Below are positions 31,212 through 40,667 of a stretch of DNA of 64,000 nt, piece by piece; the stretch's first letter is position 1, and each line of letters starts with the position of its first letter. Made by a program: the position numbers and the translations under genes. Location of the stretch: the NCBI RefSeq assembly GCF_014645235.1, contig NZ_BMLM01000001.1, positions 310,001-374,000 on the forward strand, in the 5' to 3' direction. The notes below the pieces were generated by a model. That model made no database searches. It saw only the letters and a program-made list of their open reading frames with translations, and was not told where the DNA came from. The DNA comes from Agrococcus terreus. Its GTDB lineage: Bacteria > Actinomycetota > Actinomycetes > Actinomycetales > Microbacteriaceae.

Positions 31212-33116
31212 ATGGCTCTCTCCACCCAGGCGGTCCCCGCGCTGCGCCGCACGCAGCGCCGCAGCACCGGCATCTCGGACGCGTCGCGCGCGATGCTCAT
31301 CTCCACCGCGTCGCGCATCGGCACGATCCTGCTCGTGATCTTCCTGCTCGGCATCCTGCCGCTGCTCTCGGGCCGCGACATCGCGGCCACGGTGTTCCGC
31401 TCCCGCTACGCCGAGGGCGAGATGACGCCGGCGGCCCTCGAGGCCATCCGGCAGGAGCTCGGCCTCGACGGCGGCCCGGTCGGCGCCTTCTTCGCCTGGC
31501 TCGGCAACGCGGCCCAGGGAGACTTCGGCGTCTCGTGGACGACGAGGCAGCCGGTGCTGCCGACGATGCTCGAGGCGATGGGCAACTCGCTCATGCTGAT
31601 GCTCGCGTCGCTCGTCGTGGCCGTCGTGCTCGCCGCCCTCCTCGTCATCCCGACCATCCGGCGCGGCCTCGCCGGCCGCTCCGACCGCACGGGCGGCGGC
31701 GTCGCCGCGGCCTTCACGGCGCTGCCGGAGTTCCTCCTCGCGTCGGTGCTGCTGGTGGTCTTCGCCGTCTGGCTCGGCTGGTTCCCGCCGTTCGGCTGGC
31801 GCGGCCCGGCCTACCTCGTGCTGCCCGCCCTCTCGATGGGCCTGCCCGCGGGCGGCTTCCTCGGCCGGCTCCTGTCGGACGCGCTCGCCAGCACGTTCAG
31901 CGAGCGCTGGGTCGCGACCTGGCAGGTCGCCGGGTTCTCGCGGACCCGCGTGGTGCTCGCCGCGATCCGCCGCACCCTCCCGGGCGTCACGGCGCCGATG
32001 TCGCTCATCCTGGTCGGCATCACGGCAGGCGCGGTCGTCATCGAGCAGGTCTACGCCATCCCCGGCATCGGCAGGGAGACGCTCGCCGCCGCGCAGTCGC
32101 AGGACCTGCCGACGCTGCAGGCGGGCGTGATCCTCCTGATGCTCCTCGCCGTCGCCCTCGGCATCGGCGCGAACCTCGTGCGCCGCCTCCTGCTCGGCCC
32201 GGCGCTGCGCTCCAGCTCGCTGCCCGCCCCCGTGCCGAAGGCGCCGAGCTCGCGCTGGGCCCTGCTGCTCCCCGCCGCCATGCTCGCCCTGCTCGTCGTG
32301 GTGATCGTCGCGGGCCTGCCGCGCGACCCCTTCTCGCTCGACTACGCCCGCCTCGAGGGCCCGAGCCTCGCGCTGCCCCTCGGCGCCGACGCGAGCGGGC
32401 GCGACGTGCTCGCCCGCATCTCCCACGGCGCGCTCTCGACCATCGGCCTCGGCGCGATCGTCGCCGCGATCTGCCTCGCGATCGGCCTGGTCGTCGGACT
32501 CTTCCCGAACCTCGGCTCCGGGCCCATCGAGGTCACGAACGCGGCCCCGCCCATCCTCGCCGGCCTCATCGTCGCGGCCGTCATGGGCCCGTCCTCCTTC
32601 GGCGCCGCCGTGGCCGTCACCATCGTCAGCTGGGCGCCGCTCGCGGCCCACACCGCGGCCCTGGTCGCGGAGGTGAAGGCGCAGCCGCACGTGAAGATCG
32701 CGCCGGTGCTCGGCGTCGGCCCCGTGCGCCTCATGCTCCGCTACATCCTGCCGAGCGTGATCGGTCCGGTGTTCCGCCACGCGTGCCTCCGCCTGCCCGG
32801 CATCGCGCTCGCGCTCGCCGCGCTCGGCTTCCTCGGCCTCGGCCCGCAGCCGCCCGCCTCCGACTGGGGGCTCATCCTCGCCGAGGGCATGCCCTACGTC
32901 GAGCGCGCCCCGCTCGTCGTGCTCGTGCCCGCCCTCTCGCTCATCGCGCTCTCGATCTTCGCGGTCTCGCTCTCGAGCCTCAGCATCGACCTGCGCGGCG
33001 GGAAGCCCCGCGTCAGCCGACGCCGCAAGCCGCGTCGCAGCATCACCGACCCGCGCACGGGGCTCGTACCGGCGGCGCGCACGAGGACCGCCGACATCCC
33101 CGTCACGACCCCCTGA
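31212..33116 (+). CDS. ABC transporter permease with DppB and DppC halves fused
   Basis: A 634-residue membrane protein. The first half (to about 330) is DppB-like, with the coupling segment TWQVAGFSRTRVVLAAIRRTLPG and IEQVYAIPGIGR. The second half (about 345-600) is DppC-like, with LGADASGRDVLARISHGA, and VLGVGPVRLMLRYILPS as its coupling loop. Dipeptide/oligopeptide importers normally use two permeases; here one gene supplies both. The Arg-rich tail (RRRKPRRS) is cytoplasmic. It is in operon with the fused ATPase, 21 bases upstream. Confidence 0.88.
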   Translation: MALSTQAVPALRRTQRRSTGISDASRAMLISTASRIGTILLVIFLLGILPLLSGRDIAATVFRSRYAEGEMTPAALEAIRQELGLDGGPVGAFFAWLGNAAQGDFGVSWTTRQPVLPTMLEAMGNSLMLMLASLVVAVVLAALLVIPTIRRGLAGRSDRTGGGVAAAFTALPEFLLASVLLVVFAVWLGWFPPFGWRGPAYLVLPALSMGLPAGGFLGRLLSDALASTFSERWVATWQVAGFSRTRVVLAAIRRTLPGVTAPMSLILVGITAGAVVIEQVYAIPGIGRETLAAAQSQDLPTLQAGVILLMLLAVALGIGANLVRRLLLGPALRSSSLPAPVPKAPSSRWALLLPAAMLALLVVVIVAGLPRDPFSLDYARLEGPSLALPLGADASGRDVLARISHGALSTIGLGAIVAAICLAIGLVVGLFPNLGSGPIEVTNAAPPILAGLIVAAVMGPSSFGAAVAVTIVSWAPLAAHTAALVAEVKAQPHVKIAPVLGVGPVRLMLRYILPSVIGPVFRHACLRLPGIALALAALGFLGLGPQPPASDWGLILAEGMPYVERAPLVVLVPALSLIALSIFAVSLSSLSIDLRGGKPRVSRRRKPRRSITDPRTGLVPAARTRTADIPVTTP

Positions 33117-33158
33117 CCGACCGACCCGACCTCCCTCCCCTCCCACCGAAAGGCGCCC

Positions 33159-33833
33159 ATGTCCATCGAGCTCCCTCGCCCGAAGTACATCTCGTTCGAC
33201 ATCATCGGCACGCTCATCCACTTCGAGATGCGCAAGATCGTCGAGCCGATGGTCGCCGACCGGCTGCCGGCCGGCCAGATCGACCAGTTCTTCGACGACT
33301 TCAGCTTCATCCGCTACGACGAGATCCTCGAGTACCGCCCCTACGACGAGGTGCTCGAGCGGTCGTTCCGCCGCATCAGCGAGCGCTACGGCCTCGAGGC
33401 GCGCGACGAGGACATCGCCACGATCCAGCGCGAGGTGCTCGAGTGGGGCGCGCACCCCGACGTCCCCGAGCCGCTCGCGAAGATGGCCGAGCACTTCCCG
33501 CTCGTGGCGCTCTCGAACGCCGACGACCGCCACCTGAACGCCTTCATCCCGCGTCTGGGCGCTCCCTTCCACCGCGTCATCACGGCCGAGCAGACGGGCG
33601 CCTACAAGCCGCGCGTGCAGGCGTTCGACCACATGCTCCGGGAGCTCGACGCAGAGCCGTCCGAGTTCCTCCACATCTCCTCGCACCAGCACTACGACCA
33701 CATCCCGATGCAGAAGCTGGGCTTCACCAACAAGGTGTTCCTCGACCGCGGGTACGACCCCGACCTGCCCTCCTACGGCGCCATCCGCATGACCTCCCTC
33801 GACGAGGTCAACCGGGCGCTCGGCATCGCGTAG
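33159..33833 (+). CDS. HAD-family hydrolase, haloacid dehalogenase type II-like
   Basis: A 224-residue HAD protein. Motif I is SFDIIGTL (nucleophile Asp), motif II LSNADD, the motif III Lys lies in AYKPRVQAF, and motif IV is SSHQHYDH. Length and SSHxxxD pattern fit L-2-haloacid dehalogenase-like enzymes, but that family also contains phosphatases and enzymes of unknown substrate. Placed between permease and binding protein of the importer, it may act on the imported compound. A dehalogenating role should not be assumed. Confidence 0.75.
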   Translation: MSIELPRPKYISFDIIGTLIHFEMRKIVEPMVADRLPAGQIDQFFDDFSFIRYDEILEYRPYDEVLERSFRRISERYGLEARDEDIATIQREVLEWGAHPDVPEPLAKMAEHFPLVALSNADDRHLNAFIPRLGAPFHRVITAEQTGAYKPRVQAFDHMLRELDAEPSEFLHISSHQHYDHIPMQKLGFTNKVFLDRGYDPDLPSYGAIRMTSLDEVNRALGIA

Positions 33834-33887
33834 CACCCCCGCGCGCCGCTTCCGGATCCCTCCCTCGCACTCGAAAGGCACCACACC

Positions 33888-35399
33888 ATGAGCACCACCC
33901 CAGGTCGCAGGCTCGCGACCGCCGTCGCGCTCGCCGCGAGCGCCGCCCTCCTCCTCGCCGGCTGCGCCGGTGGCGCGGGCGCCTCGCAGGGCGGCGGCGA
34001 TGGCGACGACCGCATCCAGGTCTCCTTCATGCAGCCGCCCAAGGCGGCGCTGAACCCCTTCAGCGACGACGCGTTCAAGCTCTCGCGCTGGAGCACCGCC
34101 GAGACGCTCGTGCGCCTCACGCCCGACCTCGAGATCGAGCCGCTGCTCGCGACCGAGTACGAGCAGGTCGACGACCTCACCTGGGTCTTCACCCTGCGCG
34201 AGGGCGTCACCTTCCACGACGGCACGCCGTTCGACGCCGCCGCGGTGCAGAACACGCTCGACCAGGCGACGAGCTACTCGCCGCCCCCGCGCGCGCTCAA
34301 CGGCGTCGCGCTGACGACCGAGGCGACGGGCGACATGGAGATCACGGTCACGACCGACGTGCCCGACCCGCTGCTGCCGAACCGCCTCGCGAGCCCGCAG
34401 CTGTCGATCCTCTCGGCCGCGGCCTACCAGGACGGCGGCGTCATCAGCCCGATCGGCACCGGCACCGGACCCTTCGAGCTCGTCGACGTCAACGGCAGCA
34501 CGACCGCGACCCTCGACCGCTACGACGACTACTGGGGCGAGCCCGCCGCTGCCGCCGGCATCGACGCGTCGTTCGTGCCCGACGGCACCGCCCGCGCCGC
34601 GTCGCTCCGCTCCGGCGAGGCCGACGCCGCCGAGACCATCCCCGTCTCGCAGATCAGCCTCCTCGACCCCGAGCAGGTCTTCGAGGTGCAGCAGTCGCGC
34701 AGCACCTACCTCGCCCTGAACAGCGAGAGCGGCCCGTTCGCCGACCCGGCGGTGCGTGCCGCGGCCCGCGCCGCGATCGACCCGTCGACCATCGTCGACA
34801 CGATCTACGAGGGCCACGCGGACCCCTCGGTGGGCCTCATCCCGCCGGCCATCCCGTGGGCCGAGGACCTGCGCGGCGACGTCGCTTCGGCGACCGACCC
34901 GGCGGCCGAGGGCGTCGCGATCACGCTCGCGACGTACACCGACCGCGCCGAGCTCCCGGAGATCGCCGTGCAGCTCGAGCAGCAGCTCGAGGCCGCGGGC
35001 TTCGACGTCACGCAGGACGTGCGCGAGTACGTGAACATGGAGGCCGAGATGCTCGACGGCGGCTTCGACGCGGTCATCATGTCGCGCAACGTGCTCCTCG
35101 ACACCGGTGACCCGCTCTCGTACCTCGCGCAGGACTTCACCTGCGACGGCGGCTACAACATCGCCCAGCTGTGCGACCCGGGCGTCGACGAGATCGTCGC
35201 CGCCGGCCTGCAGCTGCCCGTCGGCCCCGAGCGCCAGCAGGCCACGATGGACGCCGAGGCGGCCATCCTGCAGCTCGACGCCGTCGTCCCGCTCGTCCAC
35301 GACCGCGTCGCCCAGGGCGAGGCCGGCACGTGGACGAACATCGAGCGCGACCCCTTCGAGCGGCGCCTCATCACGGAGCTCACCGCTCCCGCCGAGTAG
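33888..35399 (+). CDS. ABC transporter substrate-binding lipoprotein (peptide/opine/nickel family 5)
   Basis: A 503-residue lipoprotein with lipobox LLAGC (Cys26) and a family-5 solute-binding fold: LTWVFTLREGVTFHDGTPFDA is characteristic. It would deliver the substrate to the fused permease/ATPase encoded upstream. The family binds peptides, opines, nickel chelates or sugars; the neighbouring amine oxidase, RidA and D-threonine-aldolase-like genes favour an amino-compound. An 11-bp hairpin follows the stop, likely raising this gene's expression over the enzymes after it. Confidence 0.88.
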   Translation: MSTTPGRRLATAVALAASAALLLAGCAGGAGASQGGGDGDDRIQVSFMQPPKAALNPFSDDAFKLSRWSTAETLVRLTPDLEIEPLLATEYEQVDDLTWVFTLREGVTFHDGTPFDAAAVQNTLDQATSYSPPPRALNGVALTTEATGDMEITVTTDVPDPLLPNRLASPQLSILSAAAYQDGGVISPIGTGTGPFELVDVNGSTTATLDRYDDYWGEPAAAAGIDASFVPDGTARAASLRSGEADAAETIPVSQISLLDPEQVFEVQQSRSTYLALNSESGPFADPAVRAAARAAIDPSTIVDTIYEGHADPSVGLIPPAIPWAEDLRGDVASATDPAAEGVAITLATYTDRAELPEIAVQLEQQLEAAGFDVTQDVREYVNMEAEMLDGGFDAVIMSRNVLLDTGDPLSYLAQDFTCDGGYNIAQLCDPGVDEIVAAGLQLPVGPERQQATMDAEAAILQLDAVVPLVHDRVAQGEAGTWTNIERDPFERRLITELTAPAE

Positions 35400-35405
35400 T
35401 GCGCT

Positions 35406-35433
35406 GCCGGGCGGGCGGCGACGCCCGCCCGGC
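35406..35433 (+). terminator. Hairpin between the binding protein and the enzyme genes
   Basis: GCCGGGCGGGC and its exact complement around loop GGCGAC, 6 bases past the stop. Probably an internal attenuator or RNA-stabilising stem, since the next gene follows at 35477 in the same direction. Confidence 0.6.
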
Positions 35434-35476
35434 ATCCCTCGGCCATCAGGCTCACCCACGACAGACGGAGACACCC

Positions 35477-36784
35477 GTGACCACCGACCAGACCCACGCC
35501 GTGACGATGCGCTCGTACTGGCTCGAGACCTCGACGCCGAGCGGCGACCACAGCAGCACCCCCATCCCCAAGGAGGTCGACGTCGCCGTCGTCGGCGGCG
35601 GCTTCACGGGCCTGTCGACCGCTTACCACGCGGCGAAGGCCGGCAAGTCGGTCGCACTGCTCGAGGCCAATACGGTCAACTGGGGTGCATCGGGCCGCAA
35701 CGGCGGCATGGCCACCACGGGCCTCGCCATCGGCTTCCGCGACGCGATCAAGCGCTACGGCGAGCGTCGCGCGATCGGGTACTTCGAGGAGTACAACAAG
35801 GCGATCCAGCTCATCGAGGACCTGGTGCACGAGCACGACCTCGACGTCGACTACGAGCGCTCCGGCAAGATGAACCTCGCCTACAAGCCGTCGCACTACG
35901 AGGGCATGAAGGCGACCGCCGACGCGCTCCACCGCCTCGTCGGCCAGCCCGTCGAGCTCGTCGACAAGGCGAACATCCGCTCCGAGATCGGCTCGGACTA
36001 CTACCACGGCGCCCTCGTCGACCCGCTCGGCGCCGGCATGCACGTGGGCAAGTTCGGCCACGCGCTCGCGGGCCTCGCCCTCGACGAGGGCGCGACCATC
36101 CACGAGCGCGCGGAGGTGACCGACGTCGAGCGCGTCGGCAGCTCCACGACGCACGTCCTGACCACGACGCGCGGCTCGGTGCGCGCCGGCAAGGTCGTGC
36201 TCGGCACGAGCGGCTACACCGGCAAGCCGTTCGGCTGGCAGCAGCGCCGCGTCATCCCCGTCGGCAGCTTCATCGTCGTCACCGAGCCGCTGCCGCAGGC
36301 CGTCGTCGACGAGCTCCTGCCCAACCGCCGGATGGCCTCCGACAGCAAGAACTTCATCTACTACTTCCGCATCACGCCCGACAACCGCCTGCTGTTCGGC
36401 GGTCGCGCGCGCTTCGCGCTCTCCGACCCGTCGCAGGACCGCGCGAGCGGCGAGATCCTGACCAAGGCGATGCACACGATCTTCCCCCAGACGACGCAGG
36501 CGCGGATCGATTACATGTGGGGCGGCCTCGTCGACATCTCGATGGACCAGATGGTCCACGCCGGCGAGCACGACGGCATCTACTACTCGCTGAACTACTC
36601 CGGCCACGGCGTCCAGATGGCCAACTACATGGGCAAGGTCATGGTCGACATGCTCGACGGCAAGCCCGGCGCGAACATCTGGAGCGACCTGAAGAACCCG
36701 TGGATCCCCGGCTACTTCGGCAACCCGTGGCTGCACCTGCGGGTGGGCGGCGCCTACTACGGCCTGCAGGACAAGCTCAGCTGA
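35477..36784 (+). CDS. FAD-dependent amine/amino-acid oxidase (DAO family)
   Basis: A 435-residue flavoprotein from GTG 35477. The dinucleotide motif is VVGGGFTGLSTAYHAAK; WGASGRNGG follows as in gamma-glutamylputrescine oxidase and sarcosine/glycine-oxidase relatives; the C-terminal segment has NYSGHGVQMANYMGK. Such enzymes oxidise C-N bonds to an imine with FAD. A RidA imine hydrolase and an aldehyde dehydrogenase are encoded in the same operon, which fits amine to imine to aldehyde/ketone to acid. Substrate is unknown. Confidence 0.85.
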   Translation: MTTDQTHAVTMRSYWLETSTPSGDHSSTPIPKEVDVAVVGGGFTGLSTAYHAAKAGKSVALLEANTVNWGASGRNGGMATTGLAIGFRDAIKRYGERRAIGYFEEYNKAIQLIEDLVHEHDLDVDYERSGKMNLAYKPSHYEGMKATADALHRLVGQPVELVDKANIRSEIGSDYYHGALVDPLGAGMHVGKFGHALAGLALDEGATIHERAEVTDVERVGSSTTHVLTTTRGSVRAGKVVLGTSGYTGKPFGWQQRRVIPVGSFIVVTEPLPQAVVDELLPNRRMASDSKNFIYYFRITPDNRLLFGGRARFALSDPSQDRASGEILTKAMHTIFPQTTQARIDYMWGGLVDISMDQMVHAGEHDGIYYSLNYSGHGVQMANYMGKVMVDMLDGKPGANIWSDLKNPWIPGYFGNPWLHLRVGGAYYGLQDKLS

Positions 36785-36812
36785 GGCTGGGCCGGACGAC
36801 GAGGAGCGATCG

Positions 36813-38282
36813 ATGACGACGCACGTGCACGAGGCGGCCACCGCGACCGGGCTGGAGGCGCTGGGCATCCCCGGCGGCGGCTACGTCGACGGGGCCTGGA
36901 TCGTCGACGAGCTCACGCTCGCGGTGACCGACCCCGAGGACGGCGCCGTGGTGGCGCACGTGCACGTGGGCGACGCGGCGACCATGGACCGCGCGATCGC
37001 CGGCGTCGAGCGGAGCCTGCGCGACGAGTGGGAGCTGTGGGAGCGCCGCGAGGTGCTCGAGCGCGCCGCCGCCCTCGTCCGGGCGGAGTCCGGCAGGCTC
37101 GCGCGCATCATCTCGGCCGAGAGCAGCAAGACGATCACCGAGGCGACGCGGGAGGCGGCGCGCACCGCCGAGACCATCCGGCTCTCCGCCGCCTCGGCGC
37201 ACCTCCTCGAGGGCGAGACGCTCGCGCTCGCCGACACCCCGCGCGGGCGCGGCCGCTTCGGCTGGAACCGCCGCGCCCCGCTCGGGGTGGTCGCCGCCAT
37301 CACGCCGTTCAACGACCCGATGAACCTCGTGGCGCACAAGGTGGGCCCGGCGCTCATCGCCGGCAACGCGATCGTGCTGAAGCCCGCGCTCACCACGCCG
37401 CTGTCGGCGCTCGCGCTGCTCGACATCCTGCTCCGCGCCGGCATGCCGGCAGGGCGGATGGCGGTGCTCGTCGCGGAGCGGGAGGCCGGCACGGCGCTCG
37501 TGAGCGACCCGCGCGTCGCCGCGGTCTCCTTCACGGGCGGCCCGACCGCCGGCGACGCGATCGCCCGAGCGGCGGGCGCCCGCAAGGTGATGATGGAGCT
37601 CGGCGGCAACAACGCCGTCGTCGTCTGCGAGGACGGCGACGTCGTCACCGCGGCGGCGGGCATCGTCGACGGCGCCTTCGGCGTCGCAGGCCAGAACTGC
37701 CTCTCGGTGCAGCGCGTCTACGTGCACGAGTCGCGCTACGACGAGCTCGTGCGACGCGTCGTCGACGGCACCGCGCGGCTCGTGGTCGGCTCGAAGCGCG
37801 ACCCCGCGACCGACGTGGGCCCGCTCATCGCCGAGCGCGAGGCGATCCGCATGGGCTCGTGGGTCTCGGAGGCCGTGGAGCAGGGCGCGCGCGTCGCCAT
37901 CGGCGGCACGCGCGACGGCGCCTACTTCGCGCCGACCGTGCTCGTCGACGTCCCCGACGACGCCCGCGTGCTCCGCGAGGAGGTCTTCGGACCCGTCGTC
38001 TCGATCCTGCCGTTCCGCGACCTCGACGACGCGCTCGACCGGGTCGACGACACCGAGTACGGGCTGCAGGCCGGCATCTTCACGGGGTCGATGGCGACCG
38101 CGATGGAGGCGGTGGAGCGGCTGCACGTGGGCAGCGTGCTCATCAACGAGACGAGCGACTTCCGCATCGACTCGATGCCCTTCGGCGGCAGCAAGCGCTC
38201 CGGCGTGGGCCGCGAGGGCGTCGCGAGCGCCGTGCTCGAGTACAGCGAGCCGAAGAACGTCATCGTCAGCGTGCTGGCATGA
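36813..38282 (+). CDS. NAD-dependent aldehyde dehydrogenase
   Basis: A 489-residue aldehyde dehydrogenase with Glu in MELGGNN, Cys in AGQNCLSVQR and ITPFNDPMNLVAHKVGPA in place of the usual PWNFP segment, a pattern of the lactaldehyde/phosphonoacetaldehyde/glyceraldehyde-3-P (non-phosphorylating) group. It probably oxidises the aldehyde released by the amine oxidase or by the aldolase downstream. Its stop overlaps the next start (ATGA), so the two enzymes are made together. Confidence 0.87.
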   Translation: MTTHVHEAATATGLEALGIPGGGYVDGAWIVDELTLAVTDPEDGAVVAHVHVGDAATMDRAIAGVERSLRDEWELWERREVLERAAALVRAESGRLARIISAESSKTITEATREAARTAETIRLSAASAHLLEGETLALADTPRGRGRFGWNRRAPLGVVAAITPFNDPMNLVAHKVGPALIAGNAIVLKPALTTPLSALALLDILLRAGMPAGRMAVLVAEREAGTALVSDPRVAAVSFTGGPTAGDAIARAAGARKVMMELGGNNAVVVCEDGDVVTAAAGIVDGAFGVAGQNCLSVQRVYVHESRYDELVRRVVDGTARLVVGSKRDPATDVGPLIAEREAIRMGSWVSEAVEQGARVAIGGTRDGAYFAPTVLVDVPDDARVLREEVFGPVVSILPFRDLDDALDRVDDTEYGLQAGIFTGSMATAMEAVERLHVGSVLINETSDFRIDSMPFGGSKRSGVGREGVASAVLEYSEPKNVIVSVLA

Positions 38283-39397
38283 GCGGCGCTCCTCACGAGC
38301 GGTTCGAGCACGTGCTCCGCGCGCTCGGCGACCAGGTGAGCACGCCGGCGCCGATCGTGCTCATCGACGTCGTCGAGGAGAACATCCGACGCATGCAGGC
38401 CTTCGCGGAGGCGCACGGCAAGGCCGTCCGTCCGCACGTGAAGACGCACAAGAGCGTGGCGATCGGCCGGATGCAGCTCGACGCCGGCGCGATCGGCCTC
38501 ACCGTCGGCACCCTCAGCGAGGCGGAGATCTTCGCCGACGCGGGCTGCGACGACCTCATGCTCGCCTACCCGATCTGGCCCGCGGGGACGAAGGCCGAGC
38601 GCATCCGGTCGCTCGCGGTGCGCACCCGCCTGACCGTCGGCGTCGAGAGCGCGGCTGCGGTCGACGCGCTCGCCGCCGCGATGAGCGACGACGCCGCCTC
38701 GCTCGGCGTCGTCGTCGAGATCGACTGCGGCGCCCGCCGCTCGGGCGTGCGTCCCGAGGAGGCGGGCGCGCTCGCCGCCCGGGCGCGCGAGGCGGGCCTC
38801 GACCCGCGCGGCATCTTCACCTACCCCGGCCACGGCGGCTCCGTCGGCAAGCCCGAGGGCGCGGCGGCCGACCAGGCCGTCGCGCTGCGGCGAGCCGCCG
38901 CGTCGCTGCGCGAGCACGGCATCGAGCCGAGCATCGTGAGCGCCGGCTCGACGCCGACCGCCTCGCGCAGCACCGACGACGTCATCACCGAGATCCGCCC
39001 CGGCGAGTACGTCTTCAACGACCACGACGGCGTGCGCATCGGCGCCGCGGAGCCCGAGCAGATCGGCCTCTTCGTCGCGACGACCGTCATCAGCGACCAG
39101 GGGCATCCGCACGTCATCGTCGACGCCGGCACGAAGGCCCTCGCGCGCGAGGGGAACCCGGATCGCGGCTACGGGCAGGTGCCCTCCTACGGTGCGCACC
39201 TGTCGCTGCTGAACGAGTACCACGGCTTCGTCGCGCTGCCCGAGGGCGGCGAGCGGCCGCAGGTCGGCACCCGCATCGTCGTCGTGCCGCACCACGTCTG
39301 CCCCGTCGTGAACAGCTTCGAGGAGCTGCTCGTGACCGACCGCGCCGGGTCGCGCCTGGAGCGCTGGCCGGTCGACGCGCAGGGGCAGCTCAACTGA
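38279..39397 (+). CDS. D-threonine aldolase / D-serine dehydratase-like PLP enzyme
   Basis: A 372-residue fold-type III PLP enzyme. The N-terminal barrel has TPAPIVLID and the Schiff-base Lys segment RPHVKTHKS; the C-terminal domain ends with the metal pair in PHHVCPVVN (His and Cys), as in metal-activated D-threonine aldolases, 3-hydroxyaspartate aldolases and DSD1-type D-serine dehydratases. It would split or dehydrate a D-beta-hydroxy amino acid. The coupled aldehyde dehydrogenase could take the aldehyde product. Which reaction it performs cannot be decided here. Confidence 0.82.
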   Translation: MSGAPHERFEHVLRALGDQVSTPAPIVLIDVVEENIRRMQAFAEAHGKAVRPHVKTHKSVAIGRMQLDAGAIGLTVGTLSEAEIFADAGCDDLMLAYPIWPAGTKAERIRSLAVRTRLTVGVESAAAVDALAAAMSDDAASLGVVVEIDCGARRSGVRPEEAGALAARAREAGLDPRGIFTYPGHGGSVGKPEGAAADQAVALRRAAASLREHGIEPSIVSAGSTPTASRSTDDVITEIRPGEYVFNDHDGVRIGAAEPEQIGLFVATTVISDQGHPHVIVDAGTKALAREGNPDRGYGQVPSYGAHLSLLNEYHGFVALPEGGERPQVGTRIVVVPHHVCPVVNSFEELLVTDRAGSRLERWPVDAQGQLN

Positions 39398-39439
39398 ACT
39401 CGCCGCCGCGGCGCGGCGGCACGACGAGAGGAGGGGCGC

Positions 39440-39928
39440 ATGGGCGTCCACACCCTGACCGACATCGACACCGATCCGGCCGCGGCGCTCGCCGCGCTCG
39501 GCCTCGAGCTGCCGACGATCGCCGATGACCCGAAGTACATCAACGCCCGCGCGCTCCGCGACGGCACGATCCACATCTCCGGCCAGCTGCCCTACCGCGA
39601 CGGCGCGCTCCCGGTGGCGGGCACCGTCGGCGCCGACGTGGACGTCGACACGGCGCGCGAGATGATGGCGCAGGCGACGCTCAACGGCCTCGCGGTCGCG
39701 GCGCAGGAGCTCGGCGGCCTCGAGCGCGTGCGCATCGTGCAGCTGCTCGTCTTCGTCCGCAGCGCCGATGGGTTCGGCGAGCAGTCGCGGGTCGCCGACG
39801 CCGGCAGCGAGCTGCTCGTCCAGGTGCTCGGCGAGCACGGCCGCCACGCGCGCACCGCGATCGGCGTCGCCGGCCTGCCCCGCAACAGTCCCGTCGAGGT
39901 GCAGATGGTCTGCGAGCGGCGCGGATGA
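39440..39928 (+). CDS. RidA-family imine/enamine deaminase
   Basis: A 162-residue member of the RidA (YjgF/UK114) family with an N-terminal extension of about 25 residues. The barrel shows ISGQLPYRDG, ATLNGLAVAAQELGGLERV and the conserved Arg in HARTAIGVAGLP near the end, followed by PVEVQMV. RidA proteins hydrolyse reactive imines or enamines. In this operon it would process the imine from the FAD oxidase or the enamine from a dehydratase-type PLP enzyme. Its stop overlaps the SDR start. Confidence 0.85.
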   Translation: MGVHTLTDIDTDPAAALAALGLELPTIADDPKYINARALRDGTIHISGQLPYRDGALPVAGTVGADVDVDTAREMMAQATLNGLAVAAQELGGLERVRIVQLLVFVRSADGFGEQSRVADAGSELLVQVLGEHGRHARTAIGVAGLPRNSPVEVQMVCERRG

Positions 39929-40662
39929 CCGACGCCGGCCTCGCCGTCCTGCTCACGGGGGCCTCGAGCGGCATCGGCGACGCCGTCGCCGAGCGCTTCC
40001 GCGCGGACGGCGCTCGCCTCGTCCTCACCGGGCGGCGCGAGGAGCCGCCCGCGTCGCTGCGAGCGGGGGAGCGCTACGTCCCGGGCGACCTCGGGGACCC
40101 CGCGTTCGTCGAGCGGCTGGTCGCCGAGGCGGTCGAGGCGGTCGGGCCCCTCGACACCGTCGTGCTGTGCCACGGCCTGCAGGGCGACGGCGCGATCGAG
40201 GCCATGCCGCTCGAGCGGGCGGCGGCGCTCCTCGACGCCAACGTGCTCAGCGCGTTCTCGGTCCTGCAGCGCGTCGTGCCCGCCATGCACGAGCGCGGCG
40301 GGCAGGTCGTGCTCGTGAGCTCCCGGCTCGGCATCGTCGGCATCGCCGGCCAGGTCATGTACACGGCGGCGAAGGGCGGGCTGACCATGCTGGGCAAGGG
40401 TGCCGCGGTCGAGCTCGCGCCGCGCGGCATCCGCGTGAACGTCGCCGCTCCGGGGCTCACCGAGACGCCCACGATCGCCGCCGCGTTCGACGCGAAGGAC
40501 GACCCGGTCGCCTACCGCGCCCAGCGTGCGGCGACGATCCCGATGCGCCGCCTCGCGCGGCCGGAGGAGGTCGCGGAGGCGATCTTCTTCCTGGGATCGC
40601 CTGCCTCGTCGTACGTCACGGGCGTCGTGCTGCCGATCGACGGCGGCTACACCGCCGCCTGA
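39925..40662 (+). CDS. Short-chain dehydrogenase/reductase (FabG-like)
   Basis: A 245-residue classical SDR: cofactor motif GASSGIGDAVAERF, LCHGLQ in place of NNAG, catalytic Ser in VSSRLG, Tyr and Lys in MYTAAKGG, and PGLTETPT after the beta-strand. It probably oxidises or reduces a hydroxyl/keto intermediate of the same pathway. ATG overlaps the RidA stop. It is the last gene of the rightward operon; the regulator gene faces it with 5 bases between. Confidence 0.85.
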   Translation: MTDAGLAVLLTGASSGIGDAVAERFRADGARLVLTGRREEPPASLRAGERYVPGDLGDPAFVERLVAEAVEAVGPLDTVVLCHGLQGDGAIEAMPLERAAALLDANVLSAFSVLQRVVPAMHERGGQVVLVSSRLGIVGIAGQVMYTAAKGGLTMLGKGAAVELAPRGIRVNVAAPGLTETPTIAAAFDAKDDPVAYRAQRAATIPMRRLARPEEVAEAIFFLGSPASSYVTGVVLPIDGGYTAA

Positions 40663-40667
40663 GGTCG

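Noticed and set aside
33159-33833. Evidence for degradation of halogenated compounds
   Set aside because: The HAD type II fold alone does not show dehalogenation, and no other gene here suggests it.
29478-35474. A 1998-codon open frame on the minus strand
   Set aside because: It runs opposite to the ABC/HAD/binding-protein genes, whose motifs and codon use are clear. Its composition (Arg, Glu, Ala, Asp-rich) is that of a high-GC antisense shadow.
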